From: Candidatus Cloacimonadota bacterium
Lineage (GTDB): Bacteria > Cloacimonadota > Cloacimonadia > Cloacimonadales > Cloacimonadaceae
NCBI GenBank assembly: GCA_023230025.1
Contig: JALNYD010000128.1
Location: forward strand, 1 to 7,458
DNA: 7,458 bases
Direction of reading: 5' to 3'
How positions within the stretch are numbered: the stretch's first letter is position 1; each line of letters begins with the position of its first letter. Below are positions 1 through 5,923 of the stretch, piece by piece. The position numbers were made by a program, and so were the translations under genes. A model generated the notes under the pieces. The model did not search any database. It was not told the DNA's origin and saw only the letters and a list, made by a program, of their open reading frames with translations.

Positions 1-885
1 GAAGATCGGCAGCTTTTCGCCTCTGCTTTTGCGGGAGATAAACTCATTGGCTTCTTCAACAACCGTTAAATCAGCGGCAAAGGCAGTGTCATAGACTTGA
101 TCAAAGCCAATCATCCGCAACGCTGCTACCATCTTTCCCGTTGTAATATCACTGGCAGGGAGATTGAACATCTCACCCAGAGCAACTCTTACCGCAGGAG
201 CAATCTGCGCCACTACGGCCTTGGAAGGATCATGAATGGCTTCCCAGGTTTGAGGGATATGGCTTTTGACCACGATCGCACCAGTAGGGCATACAGCCGC
301 ACACTGTCCGCAATTCACGCAATCCACCTGAGCCAGGCTCTTGCCATAAGCCGCAGCGACATTGACGTTCTGTCCGCGAGATGCAAAATCTATCGCGCCA
401 ATGCCCTGAATCTCACTACAAAACCTCACACAATCACCACAGAGAACACATTTATTGGGATCCCGAATCAGGCATTCACTGCCCAAATCCTTGGGTTTCA
501 TCTCTCTGGTTCTACGGAAGCGCACTTTGTCAATGCTCAGGCGATTGGAAAGATCCCTTAGTTTGCAATCGTTGGCACGGCTGCATTTGGGGCATTCCTG
601 GTCGTGATTGGCAAGCAGCATTTCCACAATGGTCTTGCGTAGTTTGATGATCTGACTGGTGTGAGTCTTGATGCGCATTCCTTCAAATGGTTCTGTGGAG
701 CAGGATGTTACCAGGCCTCTGCCTTCTACTTCCACCATACAGAGACGGCAAGCGCCATAAAGGCTTAATTCACTGTGATAACAGAAGGTGGGAATATCGA
801 TGTGAGCTTTCCGCGCCAGAGCCAGGATGTTGCTCTCTCCTTCCCAAAGTACCGGACGGTCGTTTATATAGACATATTTTTCCAT
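1..885 (-). CDS. hydA: NAD-linked [FeFe] hydrogenase catalytic subunit HydA (N-terminal 295 codons, cut by window edge)
   Basis: This is the H2-producing or H2-consuming subunit of a soluble trimeric HydABC-type hydrogenase. The frame is open from ATG at 885 to position 1, so the C-terminus lies outside. Visible in order: a plant-type [2Fe-2S] domain (C35, C46, C49, C62), a His-Cys [4Fe-4S] site as in NuoG (H94, C98, C101, C107), and two ferredoxin-like [4Fe-4S] clusters (C146/C149/C152/C156 and C189/C192/C195/C199). The start of the H-cluster domain follows (AVVAQIAPAVRVALGE, from about residue 223). The last visible residues are LPIF. In this family the first H-cluster motif, TSC, directly follows such a segment, so the catalytic motifs are just off the edge. 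The start is set by AAGGGG (893-898) with a 7-nt spacer. It lies 11 nt after hydB in the same direction. The family call is firm. Whether the protein also has the extra C-terminal [2Fe-2S] domain of the Thermotoga enzyme cannot be seen. Confidence 0.95.
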   Translation of the reverse strand, partial: MEKYVYINDRPVLWEGESNILALARKAHIDIPTFCYHSELSLYGACRLCMVEVEGRGLVTSCSTEPFEGMRIKTHTSQIIKLRKTIVEMLLANHDQECPKCSRANDCKLRDLSNRLSIDKVRFRRTREMKPKDLGSECLIRDPNKCVLCGDCVRFCSEIQGIGAIDFASRGQNVNVAAAYGKSLAQVDCVNCGQCAAVCPTGAIVVKSHIPQTWEAIHDPSKAVVAQIAPAVRVALGEMFNLPASDITTGKMVAALRMIGFDQVYDTAFAADLTVVEEANEFISRKSRGEKLPIF

Positions 886-896
886 GATGTTTCCCC

Positions 897-2789
897 TTAG
901 CTGATAGCTTTGAATTTACAGGTACTAATGCAGGCTCCGCATTTGATGCAGACCAGTGGATCAATCTTGTGAACTTGTTTTACTTCTCCAGATATCGCTC
1001 CCACAGGGCAGACCCTTGTACAAAGGGTGCAACCGCGGCAGAGCTGTGGATCGATTGAAATGGGGGTAAGAGCCTTACATGTCTTCGTGGGACAGAACTT
1101 TGCTTTCACGTGGGCATCATATTCATCCCGGAAATAACGCAAGGTAGATAGCACTGGATTGGGAGCGGATTTGCCCAACCCGCACAATGAAGTAAGCTTC
1201 ACCGCTTCACCGGCTTCCTGTAACAAATCCAGAGTCTCTTCAGTGGCATCGCCATTAGTGATATCTTCCAGCATTTCGAGCATTTGACGGGTTCCTTCAC
1301 GGCAAGGCACGCATTTTCCGCAGGATTCATGCTGAGTAAAGGTCATGAAGTAGCGGGCAGTTTCCACCATACAAGTGCTATCGTTCATCACCACCATACC
1401 GCCGGAACCAACCATGGCACCGATTGAGCCCAGAGAGTCATAATCAAGGGGCATATCCAGGTGTTCACGGGTAAGGCAACCGCCACTGGGGCCGCCGATC
1501 TGCACGGCTTTGAAAGCGTCATTATTGATCTTGCCATCCTTGTCCAGCACTCCCCCACCGATCTCAAAGACAATCTGACGGATGGTAGCTCCAAAAGGAA
1601 CTTCGATCAAACCTGTATTGGCAACATGCCCAGTGAGGGCAAATGTCTTTGTTCCAGGAGACTTTTGAGTGCCGACGCTGCGATACTTCTCTACTCCTTG
1701 CTGCATCACGATGGGAACCAGAGCTAGAGTTTCCACGTTGTTGATCACGGTTGGCTTGCCAAATAGTCCCTTTTGAGCTGGGAAAGGAGGTTTGGGATTT
1801 GGCATCCCGCGTTTACCTTCGATTGAGGCAAGCAGAGCGGTCTCTTCTCCGCATACAAAAGCACCAGCTCCTTCCATCACGTTGATGCGGAAGCTATGGC
1901 CACTACCAAATACATCATCGCCCAGTATGCCGTATTCTTCGGCAACCTTGATTGCTTTGCGAATGCGGCTGCAAGCCAGGGGATATTCCATGCGCACATA
2001 TACATAACCTTCATCAGCTCCGATGGCACGAGCAGCAATCAACATTCCTTCGATCACACTATGCGGATTTCCCTCCAGGATACTGCGATCCATAAAGGCA
2101 CCTGGATCACCTTCATCACCATTGCATACAACATACTTTTTCTCGTTGATTTCCTTGCGGGCAAAGTTCCATTTCAAACCTGTAGGAAATCCGCCACCGC
2201 CACGACCACGCAAGCCACTATCCTGATACAATTTGCAAAGCTCTTCGCTGCTATATTTGGTGTAGGCATCACGGGCTGAGAAATAACCACCATGGGCTAT
2301 GTATTCACTGATATTCTGAGGATCAACATGGCCGCAATCCTTCAAGCCTGTGCGTTGCTGACGTGTGTAGAAAGGAATCTCTGCAGTGCCTTTGTAGCCC
2401 TTTCCGCTTACAGGATCATGGTACAGCAAACGCTCGATAACTTCATCTTTAACAACGGATTTTGCTACGATTTCCTCCGCATCTTCGGGTTTCACATGGC
2501 CATACATAATGCCATTGGGCTCGATTGTTACCAGCGGACCAACCTGACAAAAGCCCTGACAACCGCTACCGATCATATATACATCGTGATGCTTATGCTC
2601 TTTGGGATCATCACTTTTCAAGGCTACAGTTACTTCCAGCCCACTCAATGCGATGGCATTCTTCAGGGCATCAAACACTTTCAGGGAGCCATTGGCAATA
2701 CACCCGGTTCCCGCACAAACCACTATTCTCTTTTTACACAGGGCTCTAGCAGCGTTGTATTGTTCACGTATGTATTCCAGATTAGGCAT
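897..2789 (-). CDS. hydB: NADH-binding flavoprotein subunit HydB of the trimeric [FeFe] hydrogenase (NuoF-like)
   Basis: A 630-residue subunit carrying FMN and the NAD(H) site, close in length to Thermotoga HydB. Domains in order: a thioredoxin-like [2Fe-2S] domain (C25, C30, C77, C81); a NuoF core with the glycine-rich flavin/NADH loop GRGGGGFP (195-202), CNGDEGDPGAF (222-232) and GAFVCGEETAL (309-319); an SLBB region (about 380-450); a [4Fe-4S] site C490/C493/C496 plus C536; and a C-terminal two-cluster ferredoxin domain (C584/C587/C590/C594 and C614/C617/C620/C624). An extra pair, C566 and C571, may bind zinc, as reported for related HydB proteins. The ATG at 2789 was chosen over upstream in-frame starts because GGAGGAG precedes it and the domain begins there. 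The gene overlaps hydC by 8 nt, which suggests translational coupling. Family knowledge: HydABC can bifurcate electrons between NADH and ferredoxin, but non-bifurcating relatives exist. The sequence alone does not decide which this is. Confidence 0.96.
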   Translation of the reverse strand: MPNLEYIREQYNAARALCKKRIVVCAGTGCIANGSLKVFDALKNAIALSGLEVTVALKSDDPKEHKHHDVYMIGSGCQGFCQVGPLVTIEPNGIMYGHVKPEDAEEIVAKSVVKDEVIERLLYHDPVSGKGYKGTAEIPFYTRQQRTGLKDCGHVDPQNISEYIAHGGYFSARDAYTKYSSEELCKLYQDSGLRGRGGGGFPTGLKWNFARKEINEKKYVVCNGDEGDPGAFMDRSILEGNPHSVIEGMLIAARAIGADEGYVYVRMEYPLACSRIRKAIKVAEEYGILGDDVFGSGHSFRINVMEGAGAFVCGEETALLASIEGKRGMPNPKPPFPAQKGLFGKPTVINNVETLALVPIVMQQGVEKYRSVGTQKSPGTKTFALTGHVANTGLIEVPFGATIRQIVFEIGGGVLDKDGKINNDAFKAVQIGGPSGGCLTREHLDMPLDYDSLGSIGAMVGSGGMVVMNDSTCMVETARYFMTFTQHESCGKCVPCREGTRQMLEMLEDITNGDATEETLDLLQEAGEAVKLTSLCGLGKSAPNPVLSTLRYFRDEYDAHVKAKFCPTKTCKALTPISIDPQLCRGCTLCTRVCPVGAISGEVKQVHKIDPLVCIKCGACISTCKFKAIS

Positions 2790-3282
2790 TTTCTCTCTCC
2801 TCCGCTTCAATTTTGTCAAGGATGGCCAAAGCCTGCTCGGGCTTGACCTGTCCGTAGATCTCGTCATCAACTACCAGTACCGGAGCTAAACCACAGGCTC
2901 CCAGGCAGGATACAGTTTCGAAAGTAAACATCATATCATCCGTGGTTATCTTCTTTGCATTCAGATGTAAGCGTTCACGGATTGCATCAATCACAGCCGA
3001 AGAACCGCGGACATGGCAGGCTGTGCCATCGCACATCTTGAGAATATGTTTGCCCTTGGGTTCCAGCGAAAAGTGGCTGTAAAAGGTCGCTACCCCATAT
3101 AATCGCGCCGGGGATACGCCCAGTGATGTGGCAATAAAGGTCAGTACTTCCTGAGGAAGATAGCGATATTCTTCCTGAACCGCCTGCAGGATCGGGATGA
3201 TCTTGGTTTCGCTTCGATCAAAGCGATCCAAAATCTGCATTACCTTGTTGAAGCTTTGTGCTGCTGAGTATTGCTTACTCAT
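2782..3282 (-). CDS. hydC: [2Fe-2S] subunit HydC of the trimeric [FeFe] hydrogenase (NuoE-like)
   Basis: A 166-residue NuoE/24-kDa family protein of typical length. It passes electrons at the NADH-oxidising end of the complex through one thioredoxin-fold [2Fe-2S] cluster. The N-terminal helical half contains YRYLPQEVLTFIA (39-51) and GVATFYSHF (63-71), both hallmarks of the family. The cluster ligands are C84 and C89 (CDGTAC) and C126 and C130 (SCLGACG). The start is ATG at 3282, with AGGAG at 3288-3292 and a 5-nt spacer. A GTG two codons upstream is in frame but shares its first base with the Shine-Dalgarno sequence, so it is unlikely to be used. It is the first structural gene after rex, and its stop lies inside the start of hydB. 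Confidence 0.95.
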   Translation of the reverse strand: MSKQYSAAQSFNKVMQILDRFDRSETKIIPILQAVQEEYRYLPQEVLTFIATSLGVSPARLYGVATFYSHFSLEPKGKHILKMCDGTACHVRGSSAVIDAIRERLHLNAKKITTDDMMFTFETVSCLGACGLAPVLVVDDEIYGQVKPEQALAILDKIEAEERENA

Positions 3283-3369
3283 GTTCACTCCTGTTTATTA
3301 TGTTATTTTTGATATATTTCGGGAATCAGTGATTTTCTACTGAGAAATAAAAGCATGGCTTGGATAAGC
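3283..3369 (-). promoter_or_regulatory. rex-hydC spacer with possible second promoter and operator-like sequence
   Basis: This 87-nt gap is much larger than the other junctions in the operon and is AT-rich. On the minus strand it contains CCCGAAATATATC (3311-3323). This resembles CCCGATATAAATATATC at the rex promoter with four bases missing. A TATATC hexamer (3311-3316) lies 17 nt after TAGAAA (3334-3339, 4 of 6 matches to the -35 consensus), so an internal promoter for hydCBA is possible. A 4-bp stem followed by TTATTT (3345-3361) could be a weak attenuator but is too short to call. No canonical Rex site (TTGTGA...TCACAA) is present. This is inference from short motifs. Confidence 0.3.
3288..3292 (-). 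promoter_or_regulatory. Ribosome binding site of hydC (decides the start)
   Basis: The minus strand reads AGGAG, then TGAAC, then ATG. This spacing fits the ATG at 3282. It excludes the in-frame GTG at 3286-3288, which overlaps the site itself. Confidence 0.7.
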
Positions 3370-4008
3370 TTAGCTATTCAGATGATGCAAGCGTTCTGCT
3401 ACGCGCCTCGAAAGAACTGCCAGAGAAGAGCTCATATCGATGTTCTCTACTATGATATCTTCCGTAACATTTAGTTTGGTGGGTGTAAAGTTCCAGATTG
3501 CCAGGATACCATTTGCTACCATCTCGTCTGCTATTGTTTGCGCAACCTCAGCGGGAACTGTCAGAATCCCAATATGGACATGTAACCGTGATAGTAAATT
3601 GCTGAACTTGCTCATGGGTTGAATCTGGATTCCCTGATAGTAGCTTCCGGCAAGCTCTGGATTGTTATCAAATGCCGCAATAATCCGCAAACCTTTTTTA
3701 CTTAGCTCCGAATAACCCATCAAGGCTTTTCCCAGATGCCCCACTCCAACCAGAAAACATGAGGAGATATCATTCCAGTTCAAGCATTGCTCAATTGCCT
3801 GAATCAAAGTGTCGATCCTGTGCCCAATCTTGGGAGTCCCCACCACACCTGTATAAGCAAGGTCTTTTCGAACCTGCGTCATGTGAACATCAGTGAAGAC
3901 GGCAATCTTGGTGGCTGAAACCATCTTCAGTCCAGCTCGTTTGAAGCGGTATAAAGCTTCAAGATACTGAGGCAATCTTTTGAGCGTTAAGAGCGGAATA
4001 GCTTCCAT
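3370..4008 (-). CDS. rex: Redox-sensing transcriptional repressor Rex
   Basis: A 212-residue Rex-family protein. Family role: a dimer that represses fermentation and hydrogenase genes and leaves DNA when the NADH/NAD+ ratio is high. The N-terminal winged helix (about 1-75) contains LKRLPQYLEAL (9-19) and the recognition helix VRKDL (46-50). The Rossmann domain has GVGHLG (88-93), Y99, AFD (112-114), TVPAEVAQ (150-157) and NFTP (173-176). The C-terminal helix is swapped between monomers in known structures. The start is ATG 4008, with AGGAG at 4016-4020 and a 7-nt spacer. ATG 4011 (4-nt spacer) is the alternative, and the TTG before it is unlikely. Oddity: the wing reads GTPKIGH (57-63), where Thermus Rex has GTRGVGY, so the usual DNA-contacting arginine is missing. 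The gene lies upstream of hydCBA in the same direction, an obvious regulatory target. Confidence 0.93.
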   Translation of the reverse strand: MEAIPLLTLKRLPQYLEALYRFKRAGLKMVSATKIAVFTDVHMTQVRKDLAYTGVVGTPKIGHRIDTLIQAIEQCLNWNDISSCFLVGVGHLGKALMGYSELSKKGLRIIAAFDNNPELAGSYYQGIQIQPMSKFSNLLSRLHVHIGILTVPAEVAQTIADEMVANGILAIWNFTPTKLNVTEDIIVENIDMSSSLAVLSRRVAERLHHLNS

Positions 4009-4045
4009 CATCAATCTCCTGATCGGTATTCTTAGTTTCTGGTAT

Positions 4046-4061
4046 CGATATATTTATATCG
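4046..4061. promoter_or_regulatory. Perfect palindrome CGATATA-TT-TATATCG, candidate Rex operator
   Basis: Two 7-bp arms are separated by 2 bp. They lie in the -35/-10 spacer of the rex promoter and overlap the -10 hexamer. A dimeric repressor bound here would block RNA polymerase. It does not match the common Rex consensus TTGTGAAnnnnnnTTCACAA, apart from being an AT-centred palindrome of similar size. The protein bound is inferred from the neighbouring gene only. Confidence 0.45.
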
Positions 4062-4075
4062 GGTTATTCTGTCAA
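4047..4075 (-). promoter_or_regulatory. Predicted sigma70 promoter of rex (rex-hydCBA operon)
   Basis: The minus strand has a perfect -35 TTGACA (4070-4075), a 17-nt spacer and a -10 TATATC (4047-4052, 4 of 6 matches). The start would fall near 4040, giving a leader of roughly 30 nt up to the rex start codon, with the ribosome site at 4016-4020. The position and direction fit rex. There is no experimental evidence. Confidence 0.55.
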
Positions 4076-4094
4076 GAGATTTCTACTCTGATTT

Positions 4095-4104
4095 TATCGA
4101 TATA
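4095..4104. repeat. Second copy of TATCGATATA upstream of the rex promoter
   Basis: The 10-base word TATCGATATA at 4095-4104 also occurs at 4043-4052, within the rex promoter palindrome, in the same orientation. The copies are 52 bp apart, close to five helical turns. It may be an auxiliary operator. The core TATCGATA is itself a perfect palindrome. Confidence 0.4.
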
Positions 4105-4308
4105 CCTGCATCTATTTGATGCACATCATGTTACTATTTCTCATTCTTGCGATCAGCAGTATCCAGACACAATGGAATTACACTACTCACTCTATCCCCC
4201 CTACCTATTATTGACTATCCCCGTCAAGATTATCCCAAAGACAGCCCACCTTCTATGCTTATAGCATAATGATGGGGATTATCGGTGAATGTCAGAATCA
4301 GAAAAGCA
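4105..4308. other. Gene-free divergent intergenic region
   Basis: No convincing coding frame is present. The only sizeable open frame (3980-4264, plus) overlaps rex antisense, lacks a ribosome site and shows no family features. Short inverted repeats are TGCATC-N5-GATGCA (4107-4123) and TATGC-N5-GCATA (4254-4268). None is followed by a T run, so they are not terminators. They may be regulatory sites or chance. Confidence 0.5.
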
Positions 4309-4338
4309 TTGACAGATTCTTCGCTTCGGTAATGTAGG
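4309..4338 (+). promoter_or_regulatory. Possible sigma70 promoter of the thiamine operon
   Basis: There is a perfect -35 TTGACA at 4309-4314. The -10 is poor: TGTAGG (4333-4338) after 18 nt, or TAATGT (4330-4335) after 15 nt. Either would start transcription close to the 5' edge of the riboswitch, as needed. The -35 is the main support. Confidence 0.35.
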
Positions 4339-4345
4339 TTACAAA

Positions 4346-4425
4346 ACTACAGGGGTGCTGAAGCAGAGCTTCGGCTGAGATCATACCCTTCGAACCTGAT
4401 CCGGATAATACCGGCGCAAGGAAGT
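4346..4425 (+). ncRNA. TPP riboswitch (THI element) aptamer
   Basis: This aptamer binds thiamine pyrophosphate and lowers expression of thiamine genes when the vitamin is plentiful. Conserved parts are visible in order: GGGGTGC (4352-4358); hairpin P3, CTGAAGC-AGA-GCTTCGG (4358-4374); CTGAGA (4375-4380), the pyrimidine-binding core; ACCC (4385-4388), which closes P2 with GGGT (4353-4356); CCTGAT (4395-4400); and P5, CCGG-ATAATA-CCGG (4401-4414), followed by GCGCAAGGA. P4 can form from CCT (4395-4397) and AGG (4419-4421). P1 is weak: only ACT (4346-4348) and AGT (4423-4425) pair clearly. It lies just upstream of thi4, the expected place. Confidence 0.96.
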
Positions 4426-4474
4426 AAAACAAAACTCCTCTTGCAGCCCTTACATAGGGATTGTACTCAGTGGA

Positions 4475-4497
4475 ACCCCTGAAATAAAGAAAAGGGG
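4475..4497 (+). promoter_or_regulatory. Riboswitch expression platform: Shine-Dalgarno sequestering hairpin
   Basis: CCCCT (4476-4480) can pair with AGGGG (4493-4497), the Shine-Dalgarno sequence that lies 6 nt before the thi4 ATG. The same strand, extended to ACCCCTG (4475-4481), is perfectly complementary to CAGGGGT (4350-4356) in the aptamer, whose GGGT is needed for P2 when TPP is bound. The two pairings exclude each other, which suggests translational control. No terminator stem with a T run is present before the gene. The pairing is seen by eye and no folding was computed. Confidence 0.6.
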
Positions 4498-4503
4498 AAT
4501 ACT

Positions 4504-5283
4504 ATGGAGTTACTAATCTCCTCCGCTATTACCGAAGCCTGGTTTCACAAGCTTCACAAGCATTTGGATAGCGACGTAATCATCGTTGGAGCTGGCCCCT
4601 CAGGCTTGCTATGTGCTGCAGAACTGGCTGCACGAAATGTATCAACTACCCTGTTTGAGAGTAAGCTTGCCCCGGGGGGTGGAATGTGGGGCGGAGCGAT
4701 GTTATTCAACAGCATCGTGATTCAAGCCGAAACCATTCATCTTCTGGACAAGTATGGCATCCGCTATCAGTCTCAGGGCAATGATCTGTTCACTGCAGAT
4801 GCCACTGAAGCAACCTCTGCTCTCATCTATCATGCTGCCCATAATGGTGCTGCGATTTTCACCGGAATCTGCATGGAAGATGTCCTGGTCAGAAATGATT
4901 CAGTATGTGGAGTCGTGGCAAACTGGAATCCGGTGAAAAGACTTGATATGCATGTGGATCCGCTATCTTTTAGTTCCAGAATTGTTCTGGATGCCACAGG
5001 GCATCCCAGTGAAGTTGTGAAAGTACTTACCCTCAAGAATGACGTTAGGCTAAGGCTTCCTGATGGGGTAATGAAAAGTGAGCGTTCGATGAATGCAGAA
5101 GCAGGTGAGAAAGCCTGCGTGGAATACACTGGAGAGGTGTTTCCGGGGCTATATGTATCTGGAATGGCAGCTTGCGGGGTGAGCGGAAGCAACCGTATGG
5201 GTCCAATCTTTGGCGGAATGCTACTTTCTGGATACAAAGCGGCCGGACTGATCGCCAGGGCTCTGGGAAAAGATTATGCATAA
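4504..5283 (+). CDS. thi4: Thi4-family thiazole synthase, His-type (sulfide-dependent)
   Basis: A 259-residue flavoprotein-fold enzyme. The family makes adenylated thiazole carboxylate from NAD, glycine and a sulfur source, using iron. The dinucleotide-binding motif VIIVGAGPSG is at 25-34 and is followed by the acidic strand end LFES (50-53). Other family motifs are PGGGMWGGAML (57-67), DATGH (163-167), and SGSNRMGPIFGGMLLSG (227-243). The yeast enzyme donates sulfur from a cysteine before a DP pair (CMDP). Here that position is H150 in MHVDP, as in archaeal enzymes that use free sulfide catalytically. The length fits the archaeal type, without the eukaryotic N-terminal extension. It is the first gene after the TPP riboswitch, with AAAGGGG 6 nt before the ATG, and it overlaps thiE by 8 nt. 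Bacteria more often use ThiG for this step, so transfer from archaea is possible but untested. Confidence 0.93.
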   Translation: MELLISSAITEAWFHKLHKHLDSDVIIVGAGPSGLLCAAELAARNVSTTLFESKLAPGGGMWGGAMLFNSIVIQAETIHLLDKYGIRYQSQGNDLFTADATEATSALIYHAAHNGAAIFTGICMEDVLVRNDSVCGVVANWNPVKRLDMHVDPLSFSSRIVLDATGHPSEVVKVLTLKNDVRLRLPDGVMKSERSMNAEAGEKACVEYTGEVFPGLYVSGMAACGVSGSNRMGPIFGGMLLSGYKAAGLIARALGKDYA

Positions 5284-5923
5284 CTTTGGACTCTATATCG
5301 TAATGACCAATCCCCGGCTTGGTTATCATGCCTTTACCCAAATCTGCGTGGAATTGAAAGTTCCCATGCTGCAGTTAAGGGATAAGAGCCTAAATGATAG
5401 CGATTTGCTGAAGCTTGCCCGTAGCCTGAAACAAATAACTAAAGATAGTAAGACTCGTCTGATCATCAATGACCGGGTCGATATCTGTGAACTCTCTGAT
5501 GCTGATGGATTGCATCTGGGCCCCGAGGACTTGCCCTGGCAGGATGCCCGTAAGATTATGACTGAAGGAAGGATTATCGGAGTATCAACTCACAGCCTTC
5601 AGGAAGCGCAGAGACTAATCATCGAGGTTGCTGAAGCTCCGGAAGGATACCGCCCTGACTATATGAGTTTTGGTCCAATCTTCCCTACCGTTGCCAAGGC
5701 GAAGCCCGATCCCCCGGTTGGGACAGAACTGCTTCAAAGAGTTATTGGCCAAGCCCCAATCCCCCTGGTCGCCATCGGGGGGATCTTTCCGCAAAATCAA
5801 AGTCAAGTCCTAAGTACTGGAGCTAAGAATCTGTGTATGATCCGCCATTTTGGCGAATCAAGCAGTGCAAACGAACTTATCACCAAGATTCAACTATTCA
5901 ACCAAGACCTGAAGGAGCTATAA
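5276..5923 (+). CDS. thiE: Thiamine phosphate synthase ThiE
   Basis: A 215-residue TIM-barrel enzyme that couples HMP pyrophosphate to thiazole phosphate to give thiamine phosphate in the cytoplasm. Family motifs: LQLRDK (32-37), INDRVDI (64-70), DGLHLGPED (77-85), IGVSTHS (101-107), FGPIFPT (132-138), PPVG (146-149) and VAIGGI (165-170). The pair KAK (141-143) occupies the lysine-rich loop after FPT. Oddity: after GGI, the segment usually like GVAVVSAI reads NLCMIRHF (185-192), so the last phosphate-binding loop is atypical. The related TenI family is less likely because the substrate-binding motifs are kept and the gene sits among thi genes. The ATG lies inside the end of thi4, with only a weak ribosome site (GGGA at 5265-5268), which suggests translational coupling. 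The stop abuts thiC directly. Confidence 0.9.
   Translation: MHNFGLYIVMTNPRLGYHAFTQICVELKVPMLQLRDKSLNDSDLLKLARSLKQITKDSKTRLIINDRVDICELSDADGLHLGPEDLPWQDARKIMTEGRIIGVSTHSLQEAQRLIIEVAEAPEGYRPDYMSFGPIFPTVAKAKPDPPVGTELLQRVIGQAPIPLVAIGGIFPQNQSQVLSTGAKNLCMIRHFGESSSANELITKIQLFNQDLKEL

Noticed and set aside
97..561. A 154-codon plus-strand open frame antisense to hydA
   Set aside because: The opposite strand encodes clear ferredoxin cluster motifs of HydA. The antisense product has no family features.
2292..2846. A 184-codon plus-strand open frame antisense to hydB
   Set aside because: It lies entirely opposite the well-supported hydB and hydC, has no ribosome site and no recognisable domain. It is a shadow of the coding strand.
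3286..3288. GTG as the start of hydC
   Set aside because: It overlaps the last base of the AGGAG ribosome site. The ATG two codons later has proper spacing.
3345..3361. A possible terminator or attenuator between rex and hydC (AAGC-CAT-GCTT then TTATTT on the minus strand)
   Set aside because: The stem is only 4 bp with a 3-nt loop, and the U tract is interrupted. This is too weak to call.
4116..4133. A CRP/FNR-like site around TTTGATGCACATCATG
   Set aside because: The half-sites do not match TGTGA/TCACA or TTGAT/ATCAA with the right spacing on both sides.
3980..4264. A plus-strand open frame spanning the rex start and the intergenic region
   Set aside because: It overlaps rex, the rex promoter and the palindrome, has no ribosome site, and shows no domain.
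4441..4500. An intrinsic terminator in the riboswitch expression platform
   Set aside because: The short stems available (for example CCCT-N5-AGGG at 4447-4459) are not followed by a T run. Translational control fits better.
4830..5237. A 135-codon minus-strand open frame opposite thi4
   Set aside because: It is antisense to conserved Thi4 motifs and has no ribosome site or recognisable product.
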